64,000 nucleotides of DNA from Juglans regia (lineage: Eukaryota; Streptophyta; Magnoliopsida; Fagales; Juglandaceae), in the NCBI RefSeq assembly GCF_001411555.2, contig NW_023361891.1, positions 78,764 to 142,763 on the forward strand, written 5' to 3'. A model generated the notes under the pieces. The model did no database searches. It was not told the DNA's origin and saw only the letters and a list, made by a program, of their open reading frames with translations. The position numbers and the translations under genes are program-made. Below are positions 12,287 to 22,898 of the stretch, one piece after another. The first letter of the stretch is position 1; every line of letters begins with the position of its first letter.

Positions 12287-13763
12287 GTGGAGAACAAGGT
12301 GGCTGATGCCTTGTCTCATAAAGATCAAGTTGATGAGCTTGGAGAGTTGGCAGCCTTATCATTATCTACACCAACATGGCTCTCAGAATTGAAAGCAGCT
12401 TATGATGCAGATCAGGATGTGCACAAACTAATTATTGCATTGCAGTTTGATCCTACTTCTAATTCTTCATTCAAACTAAGACATGGCATTTTATTTAAGA
12501 AAGACATAATTTATGTGCCTGATTCTCTCCCATTGAAGCAACAGATTTTGAATTACTTACACTCTAGTCCTGCTGCTGGTCATTTTGGTTTTCACAAATG
12601 TTTGCATAGAGCTAGAGTAGACTTTTATTGGCCTGGTCTCAAGCATGATGTCAAATAGTTTATTCGTTAATGTGAAACTTGCCAAAGAAATAAGATCCAA
12701 AATCTCCTACAAGCTGGATTCTTACAACCCTTACCTATTCCTGAGCAAATATGTACAGACCTCTCAATGGATTTTGCTGAGGGTTTGCCCATTTCTAAGG
12801 GGTATTCTGTTATTATGGTTGTGGTGGACAGCTGCTCAGGTGGCTTTACTATTCTTCAACAATGTTTTTAAACTGCATGGTTTACCTAAAACCATTGTTT
12901 CTGATCGTGGTTCAACATTTACCAGTTCATTTTGGAAAGAACTTTTTAGATTGCAAGGGGTTAATCTTTCTTACTCTTCAGCATATCACCCTCAAAGTGA
13001 TGGCCAAACAGAAGCTGTAAACAAGTGCCTTGAGCACTTTTTGAGGTCTTTTTCTGGTGATAAACCAAAGTTATGGGTAGATTGGTTTTCTTTGGTTGAG
13101 TGGTGGTATAATTCCACCTTTCATACTTCCACAAAGATGACTCCCTTCGAAGCTATTTATGGGACTCCTCCAATTAGGCTTCAAGCCTACATTCCTGGTT
13201 TAACTGCAAATCAGTCTGTGGACCAATTGTTACAGACTTGAGAGCAAATTTTGGTAACACTTAAGTCCAATTTATCTCTTGCTCAAGATAGAATGAAGTA
13301 TTATTATGACAAGCGCAGAACTGACAGAGAATTCTCAATGGGGGATTGGGTTTATCTTGAAGTTCAACCCTATAGGCAGCAATCTGTGGCAGTTAGGAGG
13401 AATCTTAAGCTTTCACCTTGCTATTTTGGGCCATTTCAGATTACTCACATAATTGGCAAAGTGGCATATCGATTATGTTTGCCCTCAGATTCACTCTTGC
13501 ATCCTGTTTTTCATGTTTCCGTGTTGAAGAAAAAGATTGGAGACCAGCTCACACCTCTCTCTTCCCTACCTCCAGTTGACTTACAAGGTGAGTTGAGGCC
13601 TCAACCTGAGAAAATTTTGGAGTGTAGGAGTGTTAAGAGGGACAACAGAGTTGTGGTAGAAGTCCTCATCCAATGGGAAGGTGCTGGAGTGGAAGACTCG
13701 ACATGGGAACCTTATTGGAAGCTTCAGCAACAATTTCCCCACCTTGTGGGCAAGGTGCTTTAA
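12287..13763 (+). pseudogene. Integrase and chromodomain region
   Basis: The zinc-binding N-terminus is readable (AGHFGFHKCLHRARVDFYWPG, then CETCQRNK), interrupted by TAG at 12656-12658 and TAA at 12668-12670. The core begins with a VVVDSCSG stretch carrying the first Asp. It then jumps at about 12825-12850 to NVFKLHGLPKTIVSDRGS, so a segment normally about 30 residues long is missing. The rest of the core (SAYHPQSDGQTEAVN, with the third acidic residue) is good. A TGA lies at 13239-13241. The C-terminus has the chromodomain words VEVLIQWEGAG and DSTWEPYWKLQQQFP (13650-13740). Chromodomains direct insertion to heterochromatin. Confidence 0.92.
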
Positions 13764-13775
13764 AGGGGGAGGGTG
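13761..13775 (+). other. Polypurine tract of the chromovirus
   Basis: TAAAGGGGGAGGGTG lies directly before the 3' LTR. The TAA that ends the chromodomain frame is the start of this run. Confidence 0.85.
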
Positions 13776-14220
13776 TGTTATGGGCAAGGTGCTGGAGTGG
13801 AAGGGTTGCAGTCTGCGTAGGGGTTATGGCAGTGGGCAAGGTGTTCGTGGATGGGGGTGGTTCTGTGTGTTGAAGACAAAAAAGGAAGGTGTTAGTTGTA
13901 TTCGAAGAACAGATCTGGAACGATGTCGTATTATATAGAATTTGTTAGTTGTTTCTTTAGTAGAACGTTGTCGTTTAGCACTTTTCCTTCTTATTAATTG
14001 TAACGCAGTTGTTTCTTACTTACTAAAAGTGTAAGGGACGTTGTTAAATACTGTCGTTTCATATGAATACTCAGTATAAATAAAGATGGTTGGAGCGAAA
14101 AGCTCTGAACCGAAAATTATATTCAGCAACTCGATTCTTCTTCTCTCATCTATCATTTTCTCTTCGTCTCATATTCCTGGAGAGTGACTCTCTCGAAGTA
14201 GTCAGTTTGGGTCCATTACA
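13776..14220 (+). repeat. 3' LTR of the chromovirus
   Basis: It starts TGTTATGGGC and ends CCATTACA, 445 bp like its partner. The first 30 or so bases of the LTR are also similar to the end of the chromodomain coding sequence just upstream (GGGCAAGGTGCT occurs in both). Confidence 0.95.
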
Positions 14221-14225
14221 TTACT

Positions 14226-16535
14226 CTTCTCGCGAATCTTTTCCCAACTAGGGTTGTGCTTGCCTAGGTCTTTCTTCACCTCAACTTCTACCTGCCTGGA
14301 CGGTTCAATGGGCCTTTTGGCTTCTTATGCCCAAGATGACGAATCTCTTATCCTCGTATGCGGGACATTCTTACCTTCTAAGGGCATAATTCTCACATAA
14401 AGCATGAAGAAATCTACCTTCGACAATGGCATCTAGCATGCAGCTTAGGTCATATATATTGATGAGAAATAGAAAAGGGGACGAGGGTTCCCTTGTTTCA
14501 ACTGAAGAGGATTATTAAAGAACCCAGTTGGGAGCCATTCACTAAGGCTTAAAAATGGATTGTGGGAACACAGTGCCTAATCCAAGAGCACCGTCTCTTC
14601 CTGAAACCACATGCTCTAAGTAAGTAATGCAAAAATTCTCAATTTACTTGGGCATACACCTTCTCTATATCCAATTTGCATCACATGCTAGCACTAAAGC
14701 TTTGATTCTAGACTCCAAATATTCATTGACAATAAGGACTGAGTCCAAAATTTGCCTCCCTTTTGACAAAGGTATTTTGAGACATTGAAATAATGCTCTC
14801 CATGACCATGCTCATATGACTTTGGATATAATCTTACAAATGATTCTTTTTCTTTACATCTTGTATATATGAACACAGAAAACACACCAGCCTTTTGTGT
14901 ATTTACTGAAATTTTGTTATGCAAAAGAAAAACCTTTCTAAAATTTATACGTTAATAATTGCCATAATAGGCCTTATAACAATAGCTTTTAATTATTTGT
15001 TGTCAAAATATTTATAAACGGCTAGGTTGTTGGTCCAACGCTTTCTGTTGACTGCGACAAACGGTCTTACAATATTACGTTGTTGTCGTCCAAGGTATAA
15101 TATATATATGAATGCAACCCTCATTTGGTAAATAAGGACGTTGGCCGGGGACCATCTGATCTATAGGATCGATTCATTGTATTGACCTTAAAATGACATC
15201 GTCACGCAAGGCCTTTCCTTTTCTTATTGTTTGTACACATGTTAGTTTCGGAGGCCACATAAAGTAGTCTCCGGGTCGTGAGGATTTGAAAAATAGTACT
15301 TATTTGCTTTATTGTTTGTTTTTTGTAAAATGCTGTGTAACTAACCAACCTATGACGCCGTGTTTGATGCCCTTTTACGTTTCTCCATCATTCCTCAATT
15401 GTTTAATTAAGGAATCTCATCATGTCACGTTGCTCTCCATGACCATTTCATCCCAATGGCATCAAATGTATTACGCTTTCTAAAAAATATACTACATTCC
15501 TTCTTGTGTACGTGATCAATTTATTTTTTGAGAAATGATAATTGTAGTTCTAGGATATATAAATATTGTGTACCTCTTTTAAAAAAATAATAATGCTACA
15601 TACAGTTATAGAGTATGTAAATGTTGCAAAATTATTTTAAAAAAAAAGTAGGGTCCAATTTTAAAAAATTAGTTGTTTTCATGTAGATATCAAATTAACT
15701 TACTTTTTTCAAAGAGATTGCATTGCGCTTGCACACTTCACGACTACAAATATAATTTCTCTTAAAAAAATAGATAAATTTGAGACTCAAATGAAAAAAT
15801 TATTTTTTTAATAATGAACTCCACGTTTTTTAGAATGAATGCTATGACTTACACATTCTAAGATTGTATCTTACATTGCACTTATTTTTTATGTATTTAA
15901 AAAATGTGTTGTTTGCATGATCAGTTTTAACTTGTAATTTAAGGCATTTTACTGCTATTTTGTATGAAATTTTATTATATTATAATCTAGGCATTTTTTA
16001 ATATTAACAATATTTATTACACACCCTTTTGGGAATTTTCTTTCTTGGTAGGTCCTTAATATGTTTTTCAGAGGATGCTTATATGGTAGGGGCCTTAGGC
16101 ATTGGGCCTCCCTGCCTTTCTAGTAATCAAGCAGGCCACTGGTTATAGAATCTATTCGAAGCATCAAGTTTTGTTTGTTAATGAAGGAGGTTAAAACGTA
16201 ACGCAGAGTGCACGATAAGATATTCTTGTGCACTGTATTGAATAATATAAAAGTGAGAAGGCCGTCCTTAATTGATTCAATCAATGTTTCCAACCCTTTA
16301 GTTTATGGGTTCATCTAGAGGGTTATTCTGATGCCTCCAAGTGGCAAGCTTTCGAGCCTCGACGACTTTCTTTGTCGAATGTTTGACCAGGCAAGAGGGA
16401 GAAGGGAGATGGGACAAGGACTAGGCATCCGCGACTCCAACTAGACATCGGATAATTTATACTCGTGCTTGTCTTTAACGTTGTCTTCTTTTCTCTTTCT
16501 TAGAATAACCCTGTGCTGTTTCTGTAATGACTTTA
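14226..16535. other. No gene seen
   Basis: This is AT-rich sequence with short shadow ORFs only. I found no conserved protein words, RNA gene or paired repeat ends. The left end is the original target region of the chromovirus. It is the distal upstream region of the ERF gene. Confidence 0.5.
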
Positions 16536-16727
16536 ATCTTCGGTTTGAATTGAAAATTTATCTCTATCTTATTATTATAATTTTTTTAAATTTTAAAATA
16601 AAATATAATAAATAATTTAATTTTTTCTAATCTTAAAATAATAATAATATCAAAAAATAATATTCTAATAATATTTTATTCAATTTATCTAAAATCATCT
16701 CAACTCATCTCTAAATCTAAAAATAAC
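16536..16727. mobile_element. MITE of the AAACTCATCTCAACTC family (diverged copy)
   Basis: It shares the AAAATAATAATAATAT...AAAAAATAATATTCTAA(C/T)AATATTTTAT interior and the CATCTCAACTCATCTC end with the clearer copy at 43942-44133, and with the reverse copy at 58937-59150. It lies about 260 bp upstream of the ERF gene's TATA box. The terminal repeats are degraded and I see no target duplication. Confidence 0.6.
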
Positions 16728-16990
16728 CTTATATCCCTCCAGTACTGTTTAAACTTCCTTATTATTCATGTTTAAGAAATTATTCCTTACCAGGAGTATC
16801 ATTTTTCTTTCTGAAGTTGAAGATATATAGAAAGTAGAGGATCAGAGCTAGGATACTTATATTGGGAAGAAAACAGGTGGTAGTTGAGTGATATTTTGTC
16901 CACATTATATAGGAACTAACAGATCAAGTAGAAATAAAAAGACAAGGAAGAAGGATAGAAAAATAAGGATAGAAAAACTTGCCAATGTCC

Positions 16991-17000
16991 CTATATATTA
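16991..17000 (+). promoter_or_regulatory. TATA box of the ERF gene
   Basis: CTATATATTA lies 131 bp upstream of the ATG. A pyrimidine-rich 5' leader (TCTTCTTCTGTCTCTC) lies between them. The spacing fits a plant core promoter. This is inferred by position only. Confidence 0.6.
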
Positions 17001-17130
17001 ATACTCAATACTGAATCGGCTCCCCACTATCTTTTAGAGCTAAAACAATTCCCTCTTCTTCTGTCTCTCTTGTTTGAATCGAAACCCTTTCTCTTGGCCA
17101 GTTTAATTAATTTTCTTGTAAAACTTGGCA

Positions 17131-17961
17131 ATGGAGATTCAATTCCACCAACACAAGCAGCACAAGAATTCTGACATCTCAGGAATAAGCAAAGAGAGCA
17201 AGTTCAAGGGAAGAGGCAGAAGCCGAAGCCGAAGCCGAAGCCGAAGCAGCAGCAGTAACACAAACAAGTTTGTTGGGGTGAGACAAAGGCCATCTGGGAG
17301 ATGGGTAGCTGAGATCAAAGACACAACACAAAAGATAAGGATGTGGCTCGGCACATTTGAGACTGCTGAGGAGGCTGCCCGAGCTTATGATCAAGCCGCT
17401 TGCCTTCTTCGTGGATCCAACACTCGTACAAACTTCATTACCCATGTGTTCTCAGATTCTCCCCTCGCTTCTAGGATTAGGAATCTCCTAAACAACAAAA
17501 AAGGAGCCAATAGAGAACAACAGGTTGAATCCCCTACTCCCACAATTAGTACAACTAGTACTCGTCCTAGTTCTAGAACTAGTAGTAATTCTACTTCCCC
17601 GAGCAACGGGGATAACTCTGATCTTTCTAGAGGAAATACCCAGTTTTTTGTTGATGCATATAAACCAGATTTGAGCAATTGCAGTGAAGAGTTTCCCTTT
17701 CAACAGTATCCTGCTTCATGGGGTTTTGGACCTGGGTATGATCGGTTTTTGTTCACTCAAGAAGCGGTGGATTTGCCAAAGAATGCAGCTTTGCATGATA
17801 CTGCTGAGTTGGAGATACCGGAATTTGAAAGAATGAAAGTCGAAAGACAGATATCGGCTTCGCTCTATGCAGTGAATGGAGTGCACGAGTATATGGAAAC
17901 TGTTCATGATCCTCCTGAGGCTCTCTGGGATCTTCCACCATTATGTTCATTGTTTTGCTAA
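17131..17961 (+). CDS. RAP2-11: AP2/ERF transcription factor, RAP2-11/ERN1 type
   Basis: It encodes a 276-residue nuclear DNA-binding protein in a single exon. A single AP2 domain covers about residues 46-103 ([45 protein letters not shown]), including the Arg, Trp and Glu positions that read a GCC-box. Upstream is an RS-rich stretch at residues 28-42 and a His/Gln/Lys N-terminus. The C-terminus keeps two family blocks, [10 protein letters not shown](V)NG and [13 protein letters not shown]. Domain and C-terminal blocks match Arabidopsis RAP2-11, a low-potassium response regulator, and legume ERN1, a nodulation regulator. Which role applies here cannot be told. I chose the ATG at 17131 because the frame's earlier TTG at 17125 is not a likely start. 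The frame is intact and looks functional, although transposons lie on both sides. Confidence 0.93.
   Translation: MEIQFHQHKQHKNSDISGISKESKFKGRGRSRSRSRSRSSSSNTNKFVGVRQRPSGRWVAEIKDTTQKIRMWLGTFETAEEAARAYDQAACLLRGSNTRTNFITHVFSDSPLASRIRNLLNNKKGANREQQVESPTPTISTTSTRPSSRTSSNSTSPSNGDNSDLSRGNTQFFVDAYKPDLSNCSEEFPFQQYPASWGFGPGYDRFLFTQEAVDLPKNAALHDTAELEIPEFERMKVERQISASLYAVNGVHEYMETVHDPPEALWDLPPLCSLFC
17213..17252 (+). repeat. Coding hexanucleotide microsatellite (GAAGCC)n
   Basis: Successive GAAGCC units encode the Ser-Arg alternation in the N-terminus of the ERF protein and run into (AGC)4. The length of such a tract is expected to vary between alleles, always by whole codons. Confidence 0.9.
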
Positions 17962-18084
17962 ATTTGGTGAATTTTAATGGCCTTTCATCCTTTCTTTCTG
18001 TTCACTTTTATATAAACCCAAAAACGGCTATATGATTGAGATTGTGTTAAACTTTCGAAAACATGAACCTTTTTATTTTTGGAA

Positions 18085-18440
18085 CATATTTTTACAATGC
18101 AAGAGTTGACAAATAAATAGACATGAGGCTAAGCTTTCTATGGTAACAAATAAAGTATGGAAAGAATGTACAATGGCTAATTCCTGAAATCATGGTGTTC
18201 CTGATTTGGTGCTAAGTCTGATCCTGTCAATACTCCCCTCAAGTTGGCGTACGGAAATCTGTAATGCCCAACTTGCATGAAAATATTTTTACAATGAAAG
18301 AATTGACAGATAAATAGGCATGAGGCTAAGCTTTTTATGGTAACAAATAAAGCATGGAAAGAATGTATAACGACTAATTCCTAAAATCATGATGTTGCTG
18401 ATTTTGTTGCTGATTTGGTACTAAGTTGATCCTGTCAATA
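18085..18440. repeat. Tandem duplication, period about 197 bp, downstream of the ERF gene
   Basis: The block beginning ATATTTTTACAATG and running through GACAAATAAATAG(A)CATGAGGCTAAGC to TGATCCTGTCAATA occurs at about 18086-18230 and again at about 18283-18440 with scattered substitutions. The link between them contains CCCCTCAAGTTGG and GCCCAACTTGCATGAA, wording common around Ty1/copia LTRs, so the source may be a copia remnant. Confidence 0.8.
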
Positions 18441-18879
18441 GATTGCAAGATTACAATGTCAACCCATTTTGTTTGCACCTTATGTAATTTTTTTCCCTAG
18501 TTCTCTCCAAGCACTCTGAATTCATCAGGGGAAAAAGAGAAGCCAGAATCGATAAGTTGCGGGAGGACTTCTACAAATACTGATTTATGAGCCATGCTAA
18601 AGCCTCCATATTTAACACACCTTGCACATCGAGTGACGTGGAAAAAAAACTTGTGGAAATTGAATACCTTCTCTCACAAATCAAGGACCCATCCCAAACT
18701 TAATGTAAAAATTATATTCATCATCCTACACACCACACTAAGCTCCATACATTTTATTATTTTTTTTTTCTCTTATCAAATGTGTAGTATATTAATGATA
18801 AGTAGAATAATTCAATAAGTTTAAGAAGAATAAAACAAAACAAAAATTACAAATTTTTTTTTTAAAAAAAATGTGTGGA
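18441..18879. other. No gene seen
   Basis: AT-rich spacer with no conserved words or paired ends. Confidence 0.5.
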
Positions 18880-19262
18880 TTGTGGTGTATGGGGATGATG
18901 AGTAACAAGGGCCATGAAACAAAGTCAATCTCATATTGTTATGGATATTTACATAATTTTATTTCATTGACTGTCTGCCTAGTAGGGTTTAGTCGTGGGT
19001 CACGTATCTGGCCTCGTTATGTAGTGGGTCAACCATTTTCTTTAGCTGGTCAGTTATTCATGTTAGTGTCTGTCAATTTCATCAAGTCTAGTAACCGTTG
19101 GTTGAATCAGTCCACTATCTATGTTTATAAATATAACCCAGTATTAATGAAAATCATCAGATTCATCCATCTTGTTACTAAGTACTGGAGGACATGGCCC
19201 CTCGAAGAGCCCTATTTACTTTACAACTCATTTAATTACAAATACATTCAGCAGCGTATAAT
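18880..19262 (+). repeat. Probable 5' LTR remnant of a truncated Ty3/gypsy element
   Basis: It is non-coding, although a long chance frame runs through it, and is followed by a degraded primer site and a gag start, which gives it an LTR position. The left boundary is uncertain, and no second LTR was seen for comparison. Confidence 0.45.
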
Positions 19263-19265
19263 AGT

Positions 19266-19280
19266 AGTCTCAGAGCCGCG
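19266..19280 (+). other. Degraded primer binding site
   Basis: AGTCTCAGAGCCGCG keeps CAGAGCC of the tRNA-Met complementary sequence TGGTATCAGAGCC. A gag ATG follows 11 bp later. Confidence 0.5.
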
Positions 19281-19290
19281 TTCTTGTGCC

Positions 19291-19720
19291 ATGGCTAATG
19301 GCACTCGTCATGCTTAGCTTGCGAAGGATGTGTCCGCATTGAAAGGAGAGACGGTGCGCCTGCGAGAAGAGAAAGACAAATAGAGACAAATGTTAGAAGA
19401 AGTGTTACAACAGATCAACAATTTGGCAGCCAACTATGTTCAGTTGGCAATCATATATGGTAATCAACACTCAAGATAAGGTTCTTCCAACCCCAAGGGT
19501 TAGGTCAATCACAATCCTTTATTTGAAGGGAATGGGGGCATTCATGCTAGAACTCTTAGGTTTGACTTCCCTAAATTTGATGGGTCTGAACCAATGGAGT
19601 GGGTTCATAAGGCCCAATAGTTTTTCTCTTATTTTAGTACCCTAGATGATCAAAAGCTATAGATGGTAATGCTGGTTAATGGAATCTGGGCCAATTCATA
19701 ATCGAGAGGATTTTTTCTTA
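19291..19720 (+). pseudogene. Truncated Ty3/gypsy gag
   Basis: Reading starts with MANGTRHA, continues through a Glu/Lys-rich segment around LREEKDK and reaches the typical gag words FDFPKFDGSEPMEWVHKA and FFSYFSTLDDQKL near 19545-19660. Stop codons (for example at 19315 and 19381) and frameshifts break it. It ends near 19720-19760 at a reverse-oriented LTR, so all of pol is missing. This is the N-terminal part of a structural protein of a gypsy element, now dead. Confidence 0.75.
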
Positions 19721-19754
19721 GCACTCAAGGTGCGCTTGGCCCTCTACCAACCTT

Positions 19755-21640
19755 GGGGCGGTTCATAATCGGGAGGATTTCATATCAAATTCTATGATCC
19801 CATGAAACGGAACGAAAAGTAGGAATACCACAATGAGATTTTGCAATCTCAGTAAATAAATCAATAAAACAACAACAAAGAGATTCAAGCATGAAATTAT
19901 ACAAGCAAACATGTTCAACAATTATGAAAGCAACTACTCAAAATAGTCATTTTTACCACTTTCCCAAAAATCATTTAATTAAAGCCACTCACTCGAAAAA
20001 CTCATTTGTACCCAAACACAACCATTTATTAGTATGTACACTATGGTCTCCCATCGAGACCATCTGCACACCCTAGCTCCCTTCGCCACACCAAGGATAA
20101 CGACTGCGCGTGTGACTTCGTTACGAGCACTACCCAGGTCCACGCTTGCCGCGTAACTTAACCAGGCATCATCTAGCCCCCATTAGCAGAGGGGCTTCGA
20201 AATCATACCAAGAGAGTTACCGTCTTGGCCGAGCTTGTTTTCACCCGGCGACAACCCAAGGGACGTCACTCAGTTTTACACACTCTCAAGTGACCAAAGG
20301 AGCTCCACCGAGATAATACCCCATCTCAGCTTGGGGTCGTGACATGCATGCACCCACACAAAAAGATATTTACCAAAAACTCAGTTTTCAGATTACGTAG
20401 CATAACATAAAACATAGCACAGTTGAATATATTATGGTAAATTTCAATAACAATAATATGCAAATGTACGACAAGTAGTTTATTGGATGTCATGCATAGC
20501 ACACAATAGCCACACACAACAACACAACAGTCGCAAACCCATAGTTTCATAAACTCTAACTACACACGTTTCCCATCCCCCATTCGGCCCTTGGCCCAAA
20601 TTCTGACAACAACTATGTCAAATAATCCCAACACTTTCCCAGGCAAATACAACCAGACTGCAACAAAGTTAGCGATAATTTCATGTTAGAAATTCAAGGG
20701 TCAAGCTCGAGAGTTACTTACAACGCAAAAGGCAAATATTCTAGATGATCGTGCGTGATGGTTTACATGGTCCTACGATAGAACGAGTGCTTGAGTCGCT
20801 GCGCGGACATACAAAGTTGAGGAAGGTGAGGATTTTTCGTGGCGGGGTGCGGTATACCACGACCGAATAGTGACTATGGTGAGCTTTAGCTCACGTGTTG
20901 GGTGGAACCAAGGGAAGGGGACGACGGAAAAGGGAGGTGGGGTATAGGGGGTGGTTGTGCGGCCACCAGAAGATAGTTGGTAGAGGCAGCGCATGGCGAC
21001 GTTAAGGCAAAATTAACCCCAAGGGTTTTGGAAAGCAGATTAGAGGGTGTGGGAAAACAAGAACACGATTTTAAGGGAGGAGGAAGCTAATTGAGGGGTT
21101 GTTCTTGGCAATCGTAGTCACGGCTGCGATTGGGGGTGCAGGGAGGCACAAGCTTCACGAGTATTGCACACATTGCATGCAACGAGTGGCTTGCGATAGA
21201 GGCAAGGCTTCACCATAGCCGATGTGATCTCGGGAGTAGAGGGATTGGGAGAAACCATAGAAATGGGGCACTCGGGTTGTTGAAGAAGAGAGGTGAGACA
21301 GTCGACAGTGGAGGTCTGTGCTCGATGCAAGCGTGGCGAAGGATGACTTGCGACGAGGATGGCACTATAGGTCACAGGCCACAGAAGGAGGAAGGAATAA
21401 GAAGAAGAAAAGAAAAAGAAAGCAAAGAAAAAGAGAAGGGTGCGGCGCCAGGGGACAAAGGAAGAATACAATTAGGGTTTTTCACCCTATAAGCCAAAAC
21501 GGCGTCATTCCAGGGGGAAATTCACTTCCCAGGCCACTAAACGATGTTGTTTTGAAGGAGGGGGCTGGGCTTCTAGCTAGCCCACAGGTTGTGCCCAGTT
21601 CTCCTCTCTTTCAGGCCTATAATTTGGTCCACAACACCTA
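19755..21640 (-). repeat. Long gypsy-type LTR, reverse orientation
   Basis: On the minus strand it contains GATTACAAA/ATTTTGC-type LTR wording, the CACGACCCCAAGCTGAGATGG segment (20320-20345), and GGGAGCTAGGGTGTGCAGA (20060-20080) shared with 7640-7660. Further along are an ACGGCGTCATTCC-like word and the leader CCCTAATTGTATTCTTCC. No coding sequence is visible. Its left end cuts the gag fragment and its right end abuts the hAT element at 21648. Exact boundaries are not visible. Confidence 0.55.
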
Positions 21641-22309
21641 CAACAACTAGGGCTATGCAAAATTCCAAAATTTTTGACTCCGCCCGACATCCGCTCTGAT
21701 TTAGATTCTGTCGGAGTCGCCGGAATTTGGAGTCAGAATTCATAGTAGCTCTGAATAGATAATCGGAGTCAGAGTCAGAATCGGAGCTCCGACTCCGACT
21801 CTGACTCCGATTTTTTAAAAAAACAAAAACCCAGCTATAAAACGACAGCTGGGTTTTTAAAAAAAAATTAAACGACATCATTCCACTTAATATGGAACGG
21901 CGTCGTTTCATCACACTAGGGAGTCCTAAATGCAGGACCCCGCTTCTTCCTTCTTCGGTCTTCCTTCTCCCTTCTCTCTCGCGTCTCATGGAGTCCGTCT
22001 GAACCAGTGAAGCCGTCTCGTATCTCACGTCTCGGGTCTCTGTTGCCAGCGTGCCGCCGTTCGTCGTTGCTCCTCCGTGCTGCCGTTCCTCATTGCTCCT
22101 CTGTTAAGCTTCCACCTACGGTGACAGTAAGGGGTTTCGAGCCCTAAATTTAATTCAAGCAATTTAACTTTCTACAGCACGTCTCTTATGAATTGGTATA
22201 TTGTTGTGGTTCTTGTGAATTGATTTTGTAAATTTGTAGTAAGGAAATGTGTTTGATGAATTGTATGTTGTGTTGTAAGTTGTGTTGTATGCATGCAATG
22301 TGCTTGATA

Positions 22310-22755
22310 AAATGTGCAAGAGAATCAAGAACAGAACACCTACGGTTTTTGCTCTGTTTCTCCACACCAAAGAATAGAAATAAGCTTTCTATATATAGTC
22401 CCAACAAATCACGGCACTCAAAATCCTGAATTTTAAGTTGTATTGAACATTTGACTTGAGTGAGGTGTCGACCTCAAGTCGAGCGCACGTTGTCTTGAGC
22501 AATGGCTCGAGCGAGATGTCGAGCACAAGTCGAGCGAACCTCTCCGGAAGAGTTCTGCTCGAGCGCCACGTCGAGCGCACTTCGAGCGAACCTCTCTCCA
22601 TGGGTTCCGCTCGAGCGCTGAGTCAAGCTCACATCGAGGAAACCTCTCTGGAAGAGTTCTGCTCGAGCGCCAGGTCGAGCGTACTTCGAGCGAACCTCTG
22701 TGTATGGGTTCCGCTCGAGCGCTGAGTCAAACTCACATCGAGCGAACCTCGATGT
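22310..22755 (-). repeat. SIRE-type LTR fragment embedded in the hAT element
   Basis: On the minus strand it matches the LTR at about 31240-31830. The shared words run in order and include TTTTTGTTCTGTTTCTCCAC-like, TATATAGTCCCAACAAATCA, CTTGAATTTTAAGTTGT and repeated CTCGAGCG(N)nGTCGAGCG units with GAACCTCTC spacers. It lies between the hAT 5' leader and the BED-finger exon. Confidence 0.85.
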
Positions 22756-22898
22756 AATAATACATCGATACAATAATACATCGATACAATAATACATTCC
22801 TATATCTTTGCGTTGATTTAAATTTTTAATATAGCCTAGTTTATTTTTAAACTAATTTTTTGCTTCTAATTTATTTTTTCAGCTTCATTGATTCTGAT

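Larger units (their letters stand above)
8850..14220 (+). mobile_element. Complete Ty3/gypsy chromovirus (Reina-like), inactive
   Basis: The 5371-bp element has two 445-bp LTRs, each starting TGTTATGGGC and ending TTACA, and is flanked on both sides by the 5-bp target duplication TTACT (8845-8849 and 14221-14225). Inside are a primer binding site, gag, protease, reverse transcriptase, RNase H, integrase and a chromodomain, then a polypurine tract. The order PR-RT-RH-IN-chromodomain identifies a chromovirus, and the small size and short LTRs fit the Reina clade best. I count about 22 mismatches between the LTRs by eye (near 5%). Many stops, frameshifts and an integrase deletion make it non-autonomous. 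Confidence 0.95.

Noticed and set aside
16060..16500. Possible gypsy polyprotein tail upstream of the ERF gene
   Set aside because: A few words could fit an integrase or chromodomain end (for example around 16380), but no continuous conserved reading was found in any frame.
18871..19317. 148-residue plus-strand ORF
   Set aside because: Its sequence has no family likeness, it lies in an LTR position before a primer-like site and a gag start, and it even includes the gag start in its tail. Treated as a chance frame.
21130..21650. Overlapping ORFs on both strands in GC-richer sequence
   Set aside because: They lie within the reverse gypsy LTR and have low-complexity Lys/Arg or Ser/Phe content without family signatures.
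22456..22797. Ser/Arg-rich ORFs over the CTCGAG repeats on both strands
   Set aside because: They are produced by the minisatellite itself. The same happens at 31414-31842 and 34561-35010.
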